From: Sphingobium phenoxybenzoativorans
GTDB lineage: Bacteria; Pseudomonadota; Alphaproteobacteria; Sphingomonadales; Sphingomonadaceae
Assembly: GCF_001757355.1 (NCBI RefSeq)
Contig: NZ_MINO01000018.1
Coordinates: 1-64,000, forward strand
DNA length: 64,000 nucleotides
Reading direction: 5' to 3'
In this document: positions 27,613 to 36,802 of the stretch, piece after piece
Layout: every line of letters starts with the position of its first letter
Position numbering within the stretch: position 1 is the stretch's first letter
Notes under the pieces: generated by a model
What the model was told of the DNA's origin: nothing
The model's database searches: none
What the model saw: the letters and a program-made list of their open reading frames with translations, nothing else
Made by a program: the position numbers and the translations under genes

Positions 27613-28746
27613 ATGAAGAAAAATCTGCTGATCACCGGCGGTGCCGGTTTTATTGGCTCTCATCTGACCAACTTTGCGAGAGAAGCGGGGCATTCTGTTA
27701 GGATCCTCGACAATCTGTCGCCACAGATTCATGGAGCAGATGCAGTTTTCCATGCCCCAGAAGGAGTGGAGTTCGTCAGAGGCGATATTACCTCTCGCGA
27801 CAATATCGAGGCATGCCTTGAGGGCATCGACACTATCGTCCATCTTGCCGCAGAAACCGGTACTGGCCAGTCCATGTATCAGATCCAGCATTATTACGAT
27901 GTCAATGTTCAGGGCACGGCCCTGCTTTTCGATATCCTGGCGAACCAGCCCCATGGCGTAAGCAAAGTCATACTGGCGTCCAGCCGTTCCGTATATGGCG
28001 AAGGCGCCTATTTATGTCACAATTGCGATACGGAGGGAGCTCGCCGGTTCCCGTCCCCCCGGTCGCCCAAGCAATTGGCTGCCCATGTCTGGGAGCCTGT
28101 TTGCCCGGTATGCAACGGCCCTGTTTCGGCGACCGCCACGCGAGAGGATGATGGACTGGCCCCTGCTTCAATTTACGCGGCCAGCAAACTTGCGCAAGAA
28201 GACCTCGTCAAAGTCGGCTGTACTGCGCTGGGCATGGGATATGCGATTTTGCGTTTCCAGAACGTGTTTGGCGAAGGACAGTCCCTCAACAACCCTTACA
28301 CAGGCATCCTGTCAATTTTCTCCACCCGCATCAGGCTTGGCTTGCCACTTCCCATTTTCGAGGATGGAGCCGAAACGAGAGATTTCGTTCATGTCGAGGA
28401 TGTGGCGAAAGCGGTATTGCGCAGCGCCGAGCAGGAGAGTTTCGTAAGCGGCACCATGAACGTGGGAATGGGCAACCCGACGCCAATAATGGAGGTCGCG
28501 CGTTTGCTTTGCCAATCGATGGATTCACCGATCGAGCCACATGTCACCGCGCAATATCGTGTAGGCGACATCCGGCACAACTATGCCGATATAGGAAATC
28601 TCGAGAAAAACCTCCTCTTCACGCCGGCAATATCGCTGGAAGCAGGTCTGAAGAGATTTTGCGAGTGGGTTGCCAGTCAGCCCATACCGCAGGATTATCT
28701 GGACAAGGCGAATGCGGAGTTGAAAGAACGCAATCTTATGGGTTGA
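27613..28746 (+). CDS. Nucleotide-sugar epimerase with cysteine insert, probable dTDP-L-rhamnose 4-epimerase
   Basis: A 377-residue extended [14 protein letters not shown] (8-18) binds NAD; ASIYAASKLAQ gives the YxxxK pair (about Tyr188, Lys192). Between strand six and this motif is an insert with two CxxC pairs (CHNC, about 135-138; CPVC, about 164-167), which looks like a small zinc-binding element. That insert, with VYGEGAYLC and WEPVCPVC, is characteristic of the dTDP-L-rhamnose 4-epimerases that make dTDP-6-deoxy-L-talose. The rml genes in the same window would supply its substrate. Family placement is good; substrate assignment is inference from the insert and context. Confidence 0.75.
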   Translation: MKKNLLITGGAGFIGSHLTNFAREAGHSVRILDNLSPQIHGADAVFHAPEGVEFVRGDITSRDNIEACLEGIDTIVHLAAETGTGQSMYQIQHYYDVNVQGTALLFDILANQPHGVSKVILASSRSVYGEGAYLCHNCDTEGARRFPSPRSPKQLAAHVWEPVCPVCNGPVSATATREDDGLAPASIYAASKLAQEDLVKVGCTALGMGYAILRFQNVFGEGQSLNNPYTGILSIFSTRIRLGLPLPIFEDGAETRDFVHVEDVAKAVLRSAEQESFVSGTMNVGMGNPTPIMEVARLLCQSMDSPIEPHVTAQYRVGDIRHNYADIGNLEKNLLFTPAISLEAGLKRFCEWVASQPIPQDYLDKANAELKERNLMG

Positions 28747-28776
28747 GGAGAGCGCTTACCAACTTAATGGAGTTCC

Positions 28777-29802
28777 ATGGCTGATCTATCTGAACTGTCG
28801 GAAACGGATCTTGCTGCCGCTGTCGAGCTTTCAGTATCGTCAGCGAACGGTTCACGGATGATCGAATTGGGCGGCGAGTATGAACGCCGATGCATCTATG
28901 ATGCTGCTTGGAAACTGCTGGCCGATGGAACAGATTTGCTCCGGCCTTCCAAGCTACCGCTGTGGACAGGACAGCCGTTGAAAGGCAAGCGCCTGGTTGT
29001 CAGGCGTAAGCTCCGTCATCTGGGAGCTGAGCTGCGCATGGCGCGGTTTGCGAATAGAGCATCAGAAAGCGGTGTCGATGTTACAATCGCTACCGAAAAT
29101 AGGCTAGTCTCCTTATTTCGCCGCAGCTTTCCGTCTCTCCGTGTGGTCGACCTTGCCACTCTGGAAGCATGGATGGATGCCGACTATGAAGCCTCCTATG
29201 AACGTATGGCGGAATATTTCGGACGGACTGCTGGAGAAATTAGACACAGCTTTACACCATTGATACCAGCACCCGGTCCCACGCCTTGGGTGGACGATCA
29301 CTGTATTGGTATATCCTGGTTCTCCAAAAGCACGCGAAAGCCGCAACCGACGATTACCGAATGGTCTGAAGTGTTCGCGCATACGGACGCAAGGCTTGTA
29401 TCCCTGCAATATGATGAAGATTCCGCGGGGATTGCGGAACTGTCAAAGCGGATTGGCCGCGAGATCGCACCGTCTATGCCTATCGATCAAATGACAAATA
29501 TAGATGATTTTTCTCGCCAGGTTGCAAGAACTGCGGGCGTATTCACAATCAGCAATACCACCGCCCACATGGCCGGTATGCTAGGCATACCATGTGCAGT
29601 TGCCGTGGATGACATGAACCATCTCACCTGGCCTACGGAAGGCTCATCCACCCCTTTCTATCCAAATCTCGCCGTCGTCCGGCAAAAAGGCCGTCCATGG
29701 CCAGCCGTGCTGAAGGAAGCGTCAAGCGCATTATTCGGGTTGATCAGGGAAGAGATATCGGGAATTGCAGTTCCAACTGACAATGGAGAATTAAAATGCT
29801 GA
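28777..29802 (+). CDS. GT9-like (heptosyltransferase-fold) protein
   Basis: A 341-residue protein whose C-terminal half (about 165-330) resembles the donor domain of GT9/heptosyltransferase-type proteins: GISWFSKSTRK, ARLVSLQYDED, and FTISNTTAHMAGMLGIPCAV, the usual end of the donor pocket. The N-terminal half is less conserved (RRKLRHLGAELRMARFANRA). ATG has GGAG five bases upstream. The end overlaps the methyltransferase start by seven bases. Similar proteins are found in polysaccharide loci; the transferred sugar is unknown. Confidence 0.65.
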   Translation: MADLSELSETDLAAAVELSVSSANGSRMIELGGEYERRCIYDAAWKLLADGTDLLRPSKLPLWTGQPLKGKRLVVRRKLRHLGAELRMARFANRASESGVDVTIATENRLVSLFRRSFPSLRVVDLATLEAWMDADYEASYERMAEYFGRTAGEIRHSFTPLIPAPGPTPWVDDHCIGISWFSKSTRKPQPTITEWSEVFAHTDARLVSLQYDEDSAGIAELSKRIGREIAPSMPIDQMTNIDDFSRQVARTAGVFTISNTTAHMAGMLGIPCAVAVDDMNHLTWPTEGSSTPFYPNLAVVRQKGRPWPAVLKEASSALFGLIREEISGIAVPTDNGELKC

Positions 29803-30302
29803 TCTCCGACGAGTATCGCACTCTAAACTCTAGTTTGCACGCTGGCGGTTCCTATGGCCGGAAAGGCGACAAGTGGACCGCCAAGGTTTCCGAGCTTATT
29901 GATTGCTTCGAGCCGACAACGATCCTGGATTATGGATGTGGCCAGGGCGCTCTCGGAAAAGCGCTTAATCGAGACATCAGCGAATATGATCCAGCCATTC
30001 CAGAAAAATCTGCGCTTCCAGAGCCTGCGGACATGGTCGTTTGTACCGACGTTCTGGAACATATCGAGCCAGTATGCTTAGACGATGTGCTCGATCATCT
30101 AAGAGATTTGACCAAATCCGTGCTGTTCGCTGTAATTTCCACCCGACCCGCCGCCAAATTCCTGGCCGACGGGCGGAATGCCCACCTTATCGTCGAGGGC
30201 GAAGCTTTTTGGACTGAGCATCTAGAAAAGCGCTTTTTGATCGATCAAATCCAGGATCACGGAAAAGAATTCTCGGCTGTCCTGCGCGCAAAAAATATAT
30301 GA
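29796..30302 (+). CDS. SAM-dependent methyltransferase
   Basis: A short (168-residue) class I methyltransferase. Motif I is ILDYGCGQGALG (about 43-54), followed by the acidic strand (ISEYDPAIP) and VVCTDVLEHIEP (about 79-90). It overlaps the preceding gene by seven bases with GGAGA upstream of its ATG, and is the last gene of the plus-strand train. It probably methylates a sugar of the repeat unit or a chain end; chain-end methylation is a known way of controlling capsule length, but nothing here proves it. Confidence 0.75.
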   Translation: MLISDEYRTLNSSLHAGGSYGRKGDKWTAKVSELIDCFEPTTILDYGCGQGALGKALNRDISEYDPAIPEKSALPEPADMVVCTDVLEHIEPVCLDDVLDHLRDLTKSVLFAVISTRPAAKFLADGRNAHLIVEGEAFWTEHLEKRFLIDQIQDHGKEFSAVLRAKNI

Positions 30303-30372
30303 AAGGGATTTCTTACGTGTAATCTGCCGTATGAAGGATGATCTTTACTACAGGAACTAAGTATTTTTTGTG

Positions 30373-31044
30373 CTAAGAAGACAGTTTACCGTCAACATGA
30401 TCGTAAATAATCTCTTCCAGCTTGCCAGAAGAACGGAGATCATGAACAAGGTCATGATCACTCTCTTCGAAACGAAAGAGCCTGACGTTAGGATAATGTG
30501 CAATCTCACTGCAGTAAGCCAAATCCTGAGAGTTTTTCGCTCCTGTAAATAAATTAACGTCTGCTTCTGGATTGTTTTTCATATACTCCAGAACAGCCAT
30601 AGATTTTACGTCTCTTGCCTCTCGCATGGCCGCATACTCGTCTTGCCAGCGTTTTTCGCGAATTTCGTCACAAAATTGTGCGTCGAAGCGCGTTTGAGCA
30701 CTAAAGGCTAAGATAGAAGACCCTTCTGAGAGTAGTCCAAATATCAGCGCCGCATATCCACCCATGGAGTTTCCAAGGAAAATCGTCTTCCGGAACTTCT
30801 TGGATATCGATTGAATATATTGCACAGATGAATCAAAATCATCTTGCCCCTCTACTCCTCCAAAATACCAGTCATTCTTCTTCGCCTTGAAATAATAAAC
30901 AGAACATGGCACATTCCGCATCCGTTTCATGCGCAAAATAGTATTCATAAATGCGTAGGATGGCTCAGTACGATTGGCATTAGTTCTCGAACCAAAAGTG
31001 AGCAAAGCGACCTCTGCGCCCTCACATTCGTCAACGGCTGCCAT
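30373..31044 (-). CDS. Alpha/beta-hydrolase-like protein
   Basis: 223 residues. The nucleophile elbow GNSMGGYA (Ser at about 93) follows a beta strand (TIFLG), and the candidate catalytic His lies in ESDHDLVHDL near residue 200. The N-terminal segment VALLTFGSRTN would be the first strand and oxyanion region. No signal peptide. It overlaps the upstream oxygenase gene by 14 bases and the two converge on the methyltransferase, so they form a separate two-gene unit. It could be an esterase or acyl transferase acting on the glycan or its lipid; no substrate is indicated. Confidence 0.65.
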   Translation of the reverse strand: MAAVDECEGAEVALLTFGSRTNANRTEPSYAFMNTILRMKRMRNVPCSVYYFKAKKNDWYFGGVEGQDDFDSSVQYIQSISKKFRKTIFLGNSMGGYAALIFGLLSEGSSILAFSAQTRFDAQFCDEIREKRWQDEYAAMREARDVKSMAVLEYMKNNPEADVNLFTGAKNSQDLAYCSEIAHYPNVRLFRFEESDHDLVHDLRSSGKLEEIIYDHVDGKLSS

Positions 31045-31876
31045 TCTTTACTTCCGCAAAAATGCGCTTGACGTGCGCCGGTTGAAAATCCGGAATTAAT
31101 GCTGATGCCGCTTCAAAATTCTCAGCGCCAGCGTCGATAGCCTCTCTAACACGCTGTCTTAGAACATCTTTTTGCGATGGAGTGAGTATATAATTGGTTT
31201 TTTCTCGTCTTTCCAAGCCTTCAGGCCATTTGCTGTAATAATAGACAGCAATGCTTTTTCGAGAAACTCCCTCGGGACAAGCCAGAGGTATTGGATGTCC
31301 GTGAAAAGAAATTTCACTAGTCTCGAATAATACCGCACGATTAAATTTCGGGAATATTTTTGCTTCACAAGCGCTTACATCATTATTCCATAGTTCTAAG
31401 CCACCCTCCCACTCATCCTTCCACTCACTATTAACGTAGAAAATGAGATTGAGCCGCCGATGGGTATCGTCCTTGGGATGGAAATTAAAATCCGTATGGA
31501 TATTGAGAAAACCTCCGGCAACCGAACTGTGCAAACCGCCTCCCTTCAGTTCATGATCAGCCAGTACCGGCATAATATCAGTGAGTGCCGAAAGATAGGC
31601 TATGAAGCGCTCGGAGTTAATCTGATTAAAAAATTCGACCTGCTCAGCAGTCATCACATTTAGATTTGGAGTTCCCGTTTTTTTCAGAACATTCCGGTGA
31701 GATTTGGTCGTCGTATGATCCTTGTGAGAAAGAGCGATTTCAAATCCCCCTTCGATCAACTTTGTGAACTCCGGTTCAAGAAAATTTTCCATCACCACAT
31801 AACGGAATGGCTTACTGGTGCTAAACTGCTCTCGATATTCGGCGAGACTAGTATCAAGCCGTTGCCAATCAATCAT
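31031..31876 (-). CDS. 2-oxoglutarate/Fe(II)-dependent oxygenase
   Basis: 281 residues with an intact facial triad: HxD in LNIHTDFNFHP (His127, Asp129), distal His in SFHGHP (about 192) and the 2OG-binding Arg in SRKSIAVYYYS (about 206). This resembles the prolyl-4-hydroxylase-like 2OG-Fe(II) superfamily, distinct from the two PhyH-type proteins at 9.7 and 40.6 kb. The gene is AT-richer than average for the window. Operon with the overlapping hydrolase gene. The substrate is unknown; hydroxylation of a sugar, a lipid or an amide-linked substituent would all fit. Confidence 0.8.
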   Translation of the reverse strand: MIDWQRLDTSLAEYREQFSTSKPFRYVVMENFLEPEFTKLIEGGFEIALSHKDHTTTKSHRNVLKKTGTPNLNVMTAEQVEFFNQINSERFIAYLSALTDIMPVLADHELKGGGLHSSVAGGFLNIHTDFNFHPKDDTHRRLNLIFYVNSEWKDEWEGGLELWNNDVSACEAKIFPKFNRAVLFETSEISFHGHPIPLACPEGVSRKSIAVYYYSKWPEGLERREKTNYILTPSQKDVLRQRVREAIDAGAENFEAASALIPDFQPAHVKRIFAEVKNGSR

Positions 31877-32002
31877 CTAAATCGCATCCTGTCTGGCTAT
31901 GTCGTACCGCAAATCTAACATTCCACAACATCATGTGCAAATCGCACACTCCCCTCTACGATCATCGTTGCAAAAATTATCCATGCCCAGCGTTAGGGGT
32001 CG

Positions 32003-32815
32003 TCATTCCTCGCTAACAGGATCTCCCACCTGGCGGGCTTGATTAATTGCAAGAAACGTCAGGATGATGTTAAATAGGAGTAAATAGCCCATATCGTAAT
32101 GCGCATGCATTTTTGATCCGAAATACCCTTCACGCAAATATTCGATGGCGTTCAGCATGGGTAGATAGAGAACTATTTCCCGCATGCGCTCAGGCAGAGC
32201 ATCGGCAATGAACGCCGCCCCAGATAAAGGGAAAATCAGATAGGAAAATGGTGCCCACAGCTTCTCGACCACATCGAATGACTCCGATAGCGCGCCTAGA
32301 AACATAGCCAAGGATGCCCCGAACCACCCCAGCAGAAGCCAGCCGCCCAGCACCTGAAGCGCATCTTCAGGAGGCAAAAGCCAGTCGATCGTCCAGAACA
32401 ATACGCCCAAAACAACAAAGCTCGTCGAAGCCGCGATATTCTCCATCAAGATACGCGCCAAATAGACGTCGATAATCTTGACTTGCCGATGGAAGAGTAA
32501 CGAAGCGTTCGGTCGCAACGCCTTAATACACCGTCCAGGCATGTTACGCCAAACCAGCACTGACGAATAGCCGGTCAGAGCAAAGGCAACGATAGGGATG
32601 TCAGATCCATGGACCGATCGAGTTGCTGTCCATAGCGCGGTGATTGCCAGAGTGAACAGCATAGGTTCAACGAACAGCCAAAGGAATCCGATATTATTAC
32701 GCCCGTACCGCGTGATAACTTCCCGCATCAGCAAGGCACCAATCACCCGCTGCTGCACTCGCCAACTTCTCGAGAGATTTCGCCATTCCGCCAGACCGCG
32801 AGATTCACTCTCCAT
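32003..32815 (-). CDS. kpsM: Capsule ABC exporter permease
   Basis: A 270-residue ABC-2 permease with about six hydrophobic segments (first around IGFLWLFVEPMLFTLAITALW). VITRYGRNNIGFLW and the end segment MLNAIEYLREGYFG are typical of KpsM/BexB/CtrC. It forms the inner-membrane channel with KpsT. The ATG at 32815 overlaps the end of kpsE; an upstream in-frame TTG at 32833 is less likely. Order on the minus strand is kpsE then kpsM. Confidence 0.92.
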   Translation of the reverse strand: MESESRGLAEWRNLSRSWRVQQRVIGALLMREVITRYGRNNIGFLWLFVEPMLFTLAITALWTATRSVHGSDIPIVAFALTGYSSVLVWRNMPGRCIKALRPNASLLFHRQVKIIDVYLARILMENIAASTSFVVLGVLFWTIDWLLPPEDALQVLGGWLLLGWFGASLAMFLGALSESFDVVEKLWAPFSYLIFPLSGAAFIADALPERMREIVLYLPMLNAIEYLREGYFGSKMHAHYDMGYLLLFNIILTFLAINQARQVGDPVSEE

Positions 32816-33914
32816 GTTCTTTGATACCCGCAAACAGCATCTTCAGGATTCCCCACAACACGAGCCCTAAAGCAAACGTGCCCAATACACCCCTCATCCT
32901 TCGCGGTTCTAGCGGCTCGTCGGGATAATTTGGCTGAACCACTCGTTCTACATAGGCCTGCTTTCTGCGGGCTTCATTGTTAGCCTCCTCTAATGATGCC
33001 ATTGCAGAAGCAAGTTGCTTGTCAGCAAATTGGCTCTCGAGCAAAAGCCGCTGATATTGCCCAGCACTGGCTGTCAAAGACTTTCGATCCCCGACAACCT
33101 TGCCAAGCTCCTTGTCAATTTCGTGTTGCAAGCTGCCGATACGCGCCTGCAAAACCGGAATCTGGGGATTTTGAGGAGTAAAATGAAGAAACTGAGACAG
33201 TTCCGCACGGGTGGTGATCAGTTCGTCCTGAATCTTCGAAATCATCTGTAGCTGAACCGCTGCCTGCTTTTCCGGATCGACCACGCCTTCCCGGCTACGA
33301 AAATCGGCCAAGGCGACCGAGGCAACCTCAGATCGCTTCTTTGCGTTGCCCACCTCGGTATTTGCATACTGAATCAGATCGGCGCGGCCGCGCTGGTTAA
33401 GACGATTGACCATCGCTTCGGACCGTTCGAGCAAGAGCTTATTGATGTCGTAAGCATCACGAGCCGAATATGCACGCACAGTCATCGTCGTTATCGACGA
33501 CGTTGTTTCATGCTCGACCAAAACTTTACCAACATAATATTTGAAGAGAGATTCAAAGGAATGATCCACTCCAAATGGATCAAAACGATCGAATATCGAT
33601 ATATCATCCCTGCTGTAGGCGCGGCTCACAAGCCCATTTTTATTTAAGTCCGCAAGTGCATCCCTAGAGGCCGCGTAGGCTTGGGTTGCAAATATCTCAT
33701 CACCAGCATTAGTGAATCCGGCACTTTTCAGCAAAATGCCCAATCCCGTCGATGATGGCTTATCCGGGCTGCGGACAACAAACTGCGACTCCGAAATGTA
33801 AACATCCGAAGCAAAAAGACCGAAATACAACATTGCCAGAAATGTTGGGACGATCACGATAGCAATAAAAAGTTTGCTCAGATTCTTTATTTTACCAATG
33901 ATCGTCGAAATCAT
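32805..33914 (-). CDS. kpsE: Capsule export inner-membrane/periplasmic protein
   Basis: 369 residues with the polysaccharide co-polymerase layout: an N-terminal membrane segment (LFIAIVIVPTFLAMLYFGLF), a periplasmic part starting VYISESQFVVRSPDKPSS, a long coiled coil (about 180-320) and a C-terminal membrane segment (GVLGTFALGLVLWGILKML) preceded by the PxxP-type stretch YPDEPLEPRR. This is KpsE/BexC/CtrB, linking the KpsMT transporter to the outer-membrane lipoprotein. The ATG at 33914 is chosen for its AGGAA ribosome site; the frame is open to 33932. Confidence 0.92.
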   Translation of the reverse strand: MISTIIGKIKNLSKLFIAIVIVPTFLAMLYFGLFASDVYISESQFVVRSPDKPSSTGLGILLKSAGFTNAGDEIFATQAYAASRDALADLNKNGLVSRAYSRDDISIFDRFDPFGVDHSFESLFKYYVGKVLVEHETTSSITTMTVRAYSARDAYDINKLLLERSEAMVNRLNQRGRADLIQYANTEVGNAKKRSEVASVALADFRSREGVVDPEKQAAVQLQMISKIQDELITTRAELSQFLHFTPQNPQIPVLQARIGSLQHEIDKELGKVVGDRKSLTASAGQYQRLLLESQFADKQLASAMASLEEANNEARRKQAYVERVVQPNYPDEPLEPRRMRGVLGTFALGLVLWGILKMLFAGIKEHGE

Positions 33915-34352
33915 GCTATTCCTACACTTCATATTATAATGTCAGGATTTGATTGTGATAAAATATAACCGGAAGACAACCAAGTATACTGACATCTTAA
34001 TTCGATTGCTCGGCCTCATACTGGCACATAGCGCGCGATGGCCCGTCAACCAGGCCAATGATTCAACTAGCCATTAAGCCCGCCTCAACCGCTCAAACAT
34101 ATGCCCCGACAACCGGAACAAAGACGATATGCGTCGTCTTAAACCGTTCCGTTAACCCTAATATACTGCTCAGCGGGAGATGCACGTTAAATGATGGCTT
34201 TCTAGCGGTAGTACGCCTGGCGCATCAGAACAAGCCGACCATACCCAGGGAATTATCTTGCATCGCCCGCGCTGCAACGGCAAAAAACACCGCTCTCTGA
34301 TGTTGGGTTAAACTTATGGGCCCATCGCTACAGCAGGAATTCTATTATCTCC
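33915..34352. other. Divergent intergenic region between kpsE and a GT4 gene
   Basis: About 440 bases, AT-rich near kpsE (33930-33990). No gene seen. It should hold promoters for both directions; I cannot identify them confidently. Confidence 0.4.
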
Positions 34353-35534
34353 ATGTTTACGATATCGGGAGCAGTTGCCCGACCCGACATCCTGCTTGAC
34401 CTGAGCCGACTGATATGGCGCGCTTCGCGAGGGCGCCTGCCTACAGGTATCGACAGAGTGTGCCTCGCCTACGCTGAACATTACGCTGAGTGTGCCCAAG
34501 CAGTTGTGCAGTGGAAAGCGGCACGTCGCATTTTGCCTCCAAAAACGTCCGCTGAACTTTTCACACTATTGCTGACGGAAACACGAAATCTTCGCATCGA
34601 ACTGGCCAAGCTCGCCGCTCGGCATTTCCCGTATTTGATCCAACCACAATCCGGCAACGGCCGACTTTACCTCAACATTGGCCATTCAGGATTGGATCAG
34701 CCGGCCCTGATGGAATGGGTAGCAAAAACGGACGTCCGCCCCATCTTCATGATCCACGACCTGATCCCGATCACGCACCCCGAATATTGCCGCCCCGGTA
34801 GCGCGAAAAAGCATGAGAAACGCGTTGATACGATGCTGCGGTCCGGCGCGGGAATTATAGGGAATTCGCAGGCGACGCTGGATGAGATAGCCAATTACGC
34901 CCTGCATCGCGGATTGCCACTGCCCCCCATGCTCAACGCCTGGCTGGGCGCGACTCCTTTATCGGCTTCTGACAAGAAGCCGCCGGAAGCAGCCAAACCG
35001 TTCTTCGTTACATTAGGTACCATTGAAGGCCGCAAGAACCACTTAATCCTGCTGAAGCTGTGGCGGACATTGATAGCCAAGCATGGCCCGTCTACGCCAA
35101 GCCTTGTTGTGATAGGCCAGCGCGGATGGGAAAATGATGCGGCATGCGCCCTGCTCGATTCCGATGAGGCGCTACGCGGTCACGTTATCGAACTCCCCCG
35201 ATGCACCGATACTGAACTCGCGCATTATCTGCGAGATGCGAGGGCACTGCTCTTCCCTTCATTCGCAGAAGGTTACGGAATGCCCCTCGTTGAGGCACTC
35301 GGTGTAGGCACACCCGTAATCGCTAGCAATCTTGCCGTATTTCATGAACTTGCCGGCGATATCCCCGAATATCTTGCACCCGATGACATGATGGGATGGC
35401 AATCGATCATCGAGCAATATTCGCGACCAAGCAGCGCCGAACGATCGGCCCAGCTTTCCCGAATGACGGGATATGCAATGCCAACCTGGAATCAGCATTT
35501 TGCCAAAGTTGACAACTGGCTAAGTCGCTTATGA
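34353..35534 (+). CDS. GT4 family glycosyltransferase
   Basis: A 393-residue retaining GT-B enzyme. ILLDLSRLIWRASRGRLPTG and GIDRVCLAY near the start are typical of a GT4 subgroup of polysaccharide loci; PIFMIHDLIPITHPEYC and IIGNSQATLDEI follow; the donor domain has TLGTIEGRKNH and the E-x7-E motif in FAEGYGMPLVEALGVGTPV (Glu residues about eight apart). It is the only plus-strand gene between kpsE and kpsS and converges on kpsS with 17 bp between them. Donor not predictable. Confidence 0.88.
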   Translation: MFTISGAVARPDILLDLSRLIWRASRGRLPTGIDRVCLAYAEHYAECAQAVVQWKAARRILPPKTSAELFTLLLTETRNLRIELAKLAARHFPYLIQPQSGNGRLYLNIGHSGLDQPALMEWVAKTDVRPIFMIHDLIPITHPEYCRPGSAKKHEKRVDTMLRSGAGIIGNSQATLDEIANYALHRGLPLPPMLNAWLGATPLSASDKKPPEAAKPFFVTLGTIEGRKNHLILLKLWRTLIAKHGPSTPSLVVIGQRGWENDAACALLDSDEALRGHVIELPRCTDTELAHYLRDARALLFPSFAEGYGMPLVEALGVGTPVIASNLAVFHELAGDIPEYLAPDDMMGWQSIIEQYSRPSSAERSAQLSRMTGYAMPTWNQHFAKVDNWLSRL

Positions 35535-35551
35535 AAATAACGCCGAGAGCT

Positions 35552-36802
35552 TTAGGCGACTTCCTGTAACTCAACCTTTCGCAGCGAATGCAGTGGATCG
35601 TGGAAAAGCCGGTCAATGACGCCATCCACCAGAGCATCAACCGCTGACTGGCTGGCCACTCCTCCGCGTATCAGGCAACGGGCATAAAGCACCCGCTTGA
35701 ACGCGTCATAAACGTCCGCGTTGGGCCGTTGGGGCGCTATCCAGAATCGGTCGATATGGCCTTCGTGCGTAATGCCGGGGACATTGTAGATAGCGTCACC
35801 CAATACCAAAACCGGCGTTCCCGACGCCAGCGCCAGGGTTCCCGATGTGCTGTTCACACATACCATGCCTCGCGATTTTGAAGAAAGTTCCGCCAGATCG
35901 CACACGTCGACATGCAAAATCCGTTCTGACATGCCTAATGCACGCGCCTTGGCTAGCACGAAACCGCGCCAGTTGAAGAAGCTGCTGTCGAGTGGATGCT
36001 CCTTGACGACGAGAAAAGCATCCTTGGGCGCATAGCGCGCAAAGCTGACCATGATATATTCCGCCGCCGCCTGCATCGTGTCGAAAGGGGAATGGATGCG
36101 AATCTGATAATCCGCGCTCAGTTGCAACGGCAGGATAAAATAGGGTTTGCCTTGAATCTGGGCCAATGAAGCTGCCGTTTGTCGCGCGCGGCGTCTCTGC
36201 AAGGCAAAACGCTTAAGCCAGCCAACCCCCTCGACGATCGGCGATTCCGGCCGATGGGACTTATAGGTCAGGAAGCGGAAACGCCCCAGAGCAACATTGG
36301 TATAATAATGCAGCCCATCCCTGGCACGCCTCTGAAAACTCGCTGTAACGGGTGGCAGCTTGGGCAATGGCGGAAGGCTACGCGCCTGAGTCATGAACCA
36401 GCGAGCATCGCGGGAAAGTGTGGAATGACCGTTCACACCATCCGGCTCGAACGTCATCCAGTCAGGACGTATATAGCCTTCCTCAAGAACATGGATGTTG
36501 AGGCCACGAAGCTTTGCCATTCCCCGTGCCGTGATATGCATCGGTCGGCAGTCGCCGAAAAGGATCAGGTCCGTAATCTCATTATCTCGCAGATAGCGAT
36601 CGATGAACAAGGACCAGCGTGAGGGCAGTCCGCGATAGTCAATCGCCTCACCAGGCCAATCCTTCTTGTCCCCCCCGTTCAGATTAATGCGGTGCACACC
36701 ACAGCCCAGCGCAAGTAATTCTTGCCCTAACATCCAGAAAACAGGTCCTGCAGGACCCTGAAGAAAAAGGAAATTACGCTGGCGGAGCAGGCCGGGCTTC
36801 AT
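35552..36802 (-). CDS. kpsS: Capsule lipid-linker beta-Kdo transferase
   Basis: A 416-residue capsular polysaccharide biosynthesis protein that adds the first Kdo to the lipid acceptor of group 2 type capsules. NFLFLQGPAGPVFWMLGQEL at the start, INLNGGDKKDWPG, HVLEEGYIRPDW, FILPLQLSADYQI, VVKEHPLDSSF and CVNSTSGTLALASGTPVLVL are all KpsS landmarks. The ATG at 36802 overlaps the kpsC stop (ATGA). Operon kdsD-kdsB-kpsC-kpsS on the minus strand. Typical length. Confidence 0.93.
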   Translation of the reverse strand: MKPGLLRQRNFLFLQGPAGPVFWMLGQELLALGCGVHRINLNGGDKKDWPGEAIDYRGLPSRWSLFIDRYLRDNEITDLILFGDCRPMHITARGMAKLRGLNIHVLEEGYIRPDWMTFEPDGVNGHSTLSRDARWFMTQARSLPPLPKLPPVTASFQRRARDGLHYYTNVALGRFRFLTYKSHRPESPIVEGVGWLKRFALQRRRARQTAASLAQIQGKPYFILPLQLSADYQIRIHSPFDTMQAAAEYIMVSFARYAPKDAFLVVKEHPLDSSFFNWRGFVLAKARALGMSERILHVDVCDLAELSSKSRGMVCVNSTSGTLALASGTPVLVLGDAIYNVPGITHEGHIDRFWIAPQRPNADVYDAFKRVLYARCLIRGGVASQSAVDALVDGVIDRLFHDPLHSLRKVELQEVA

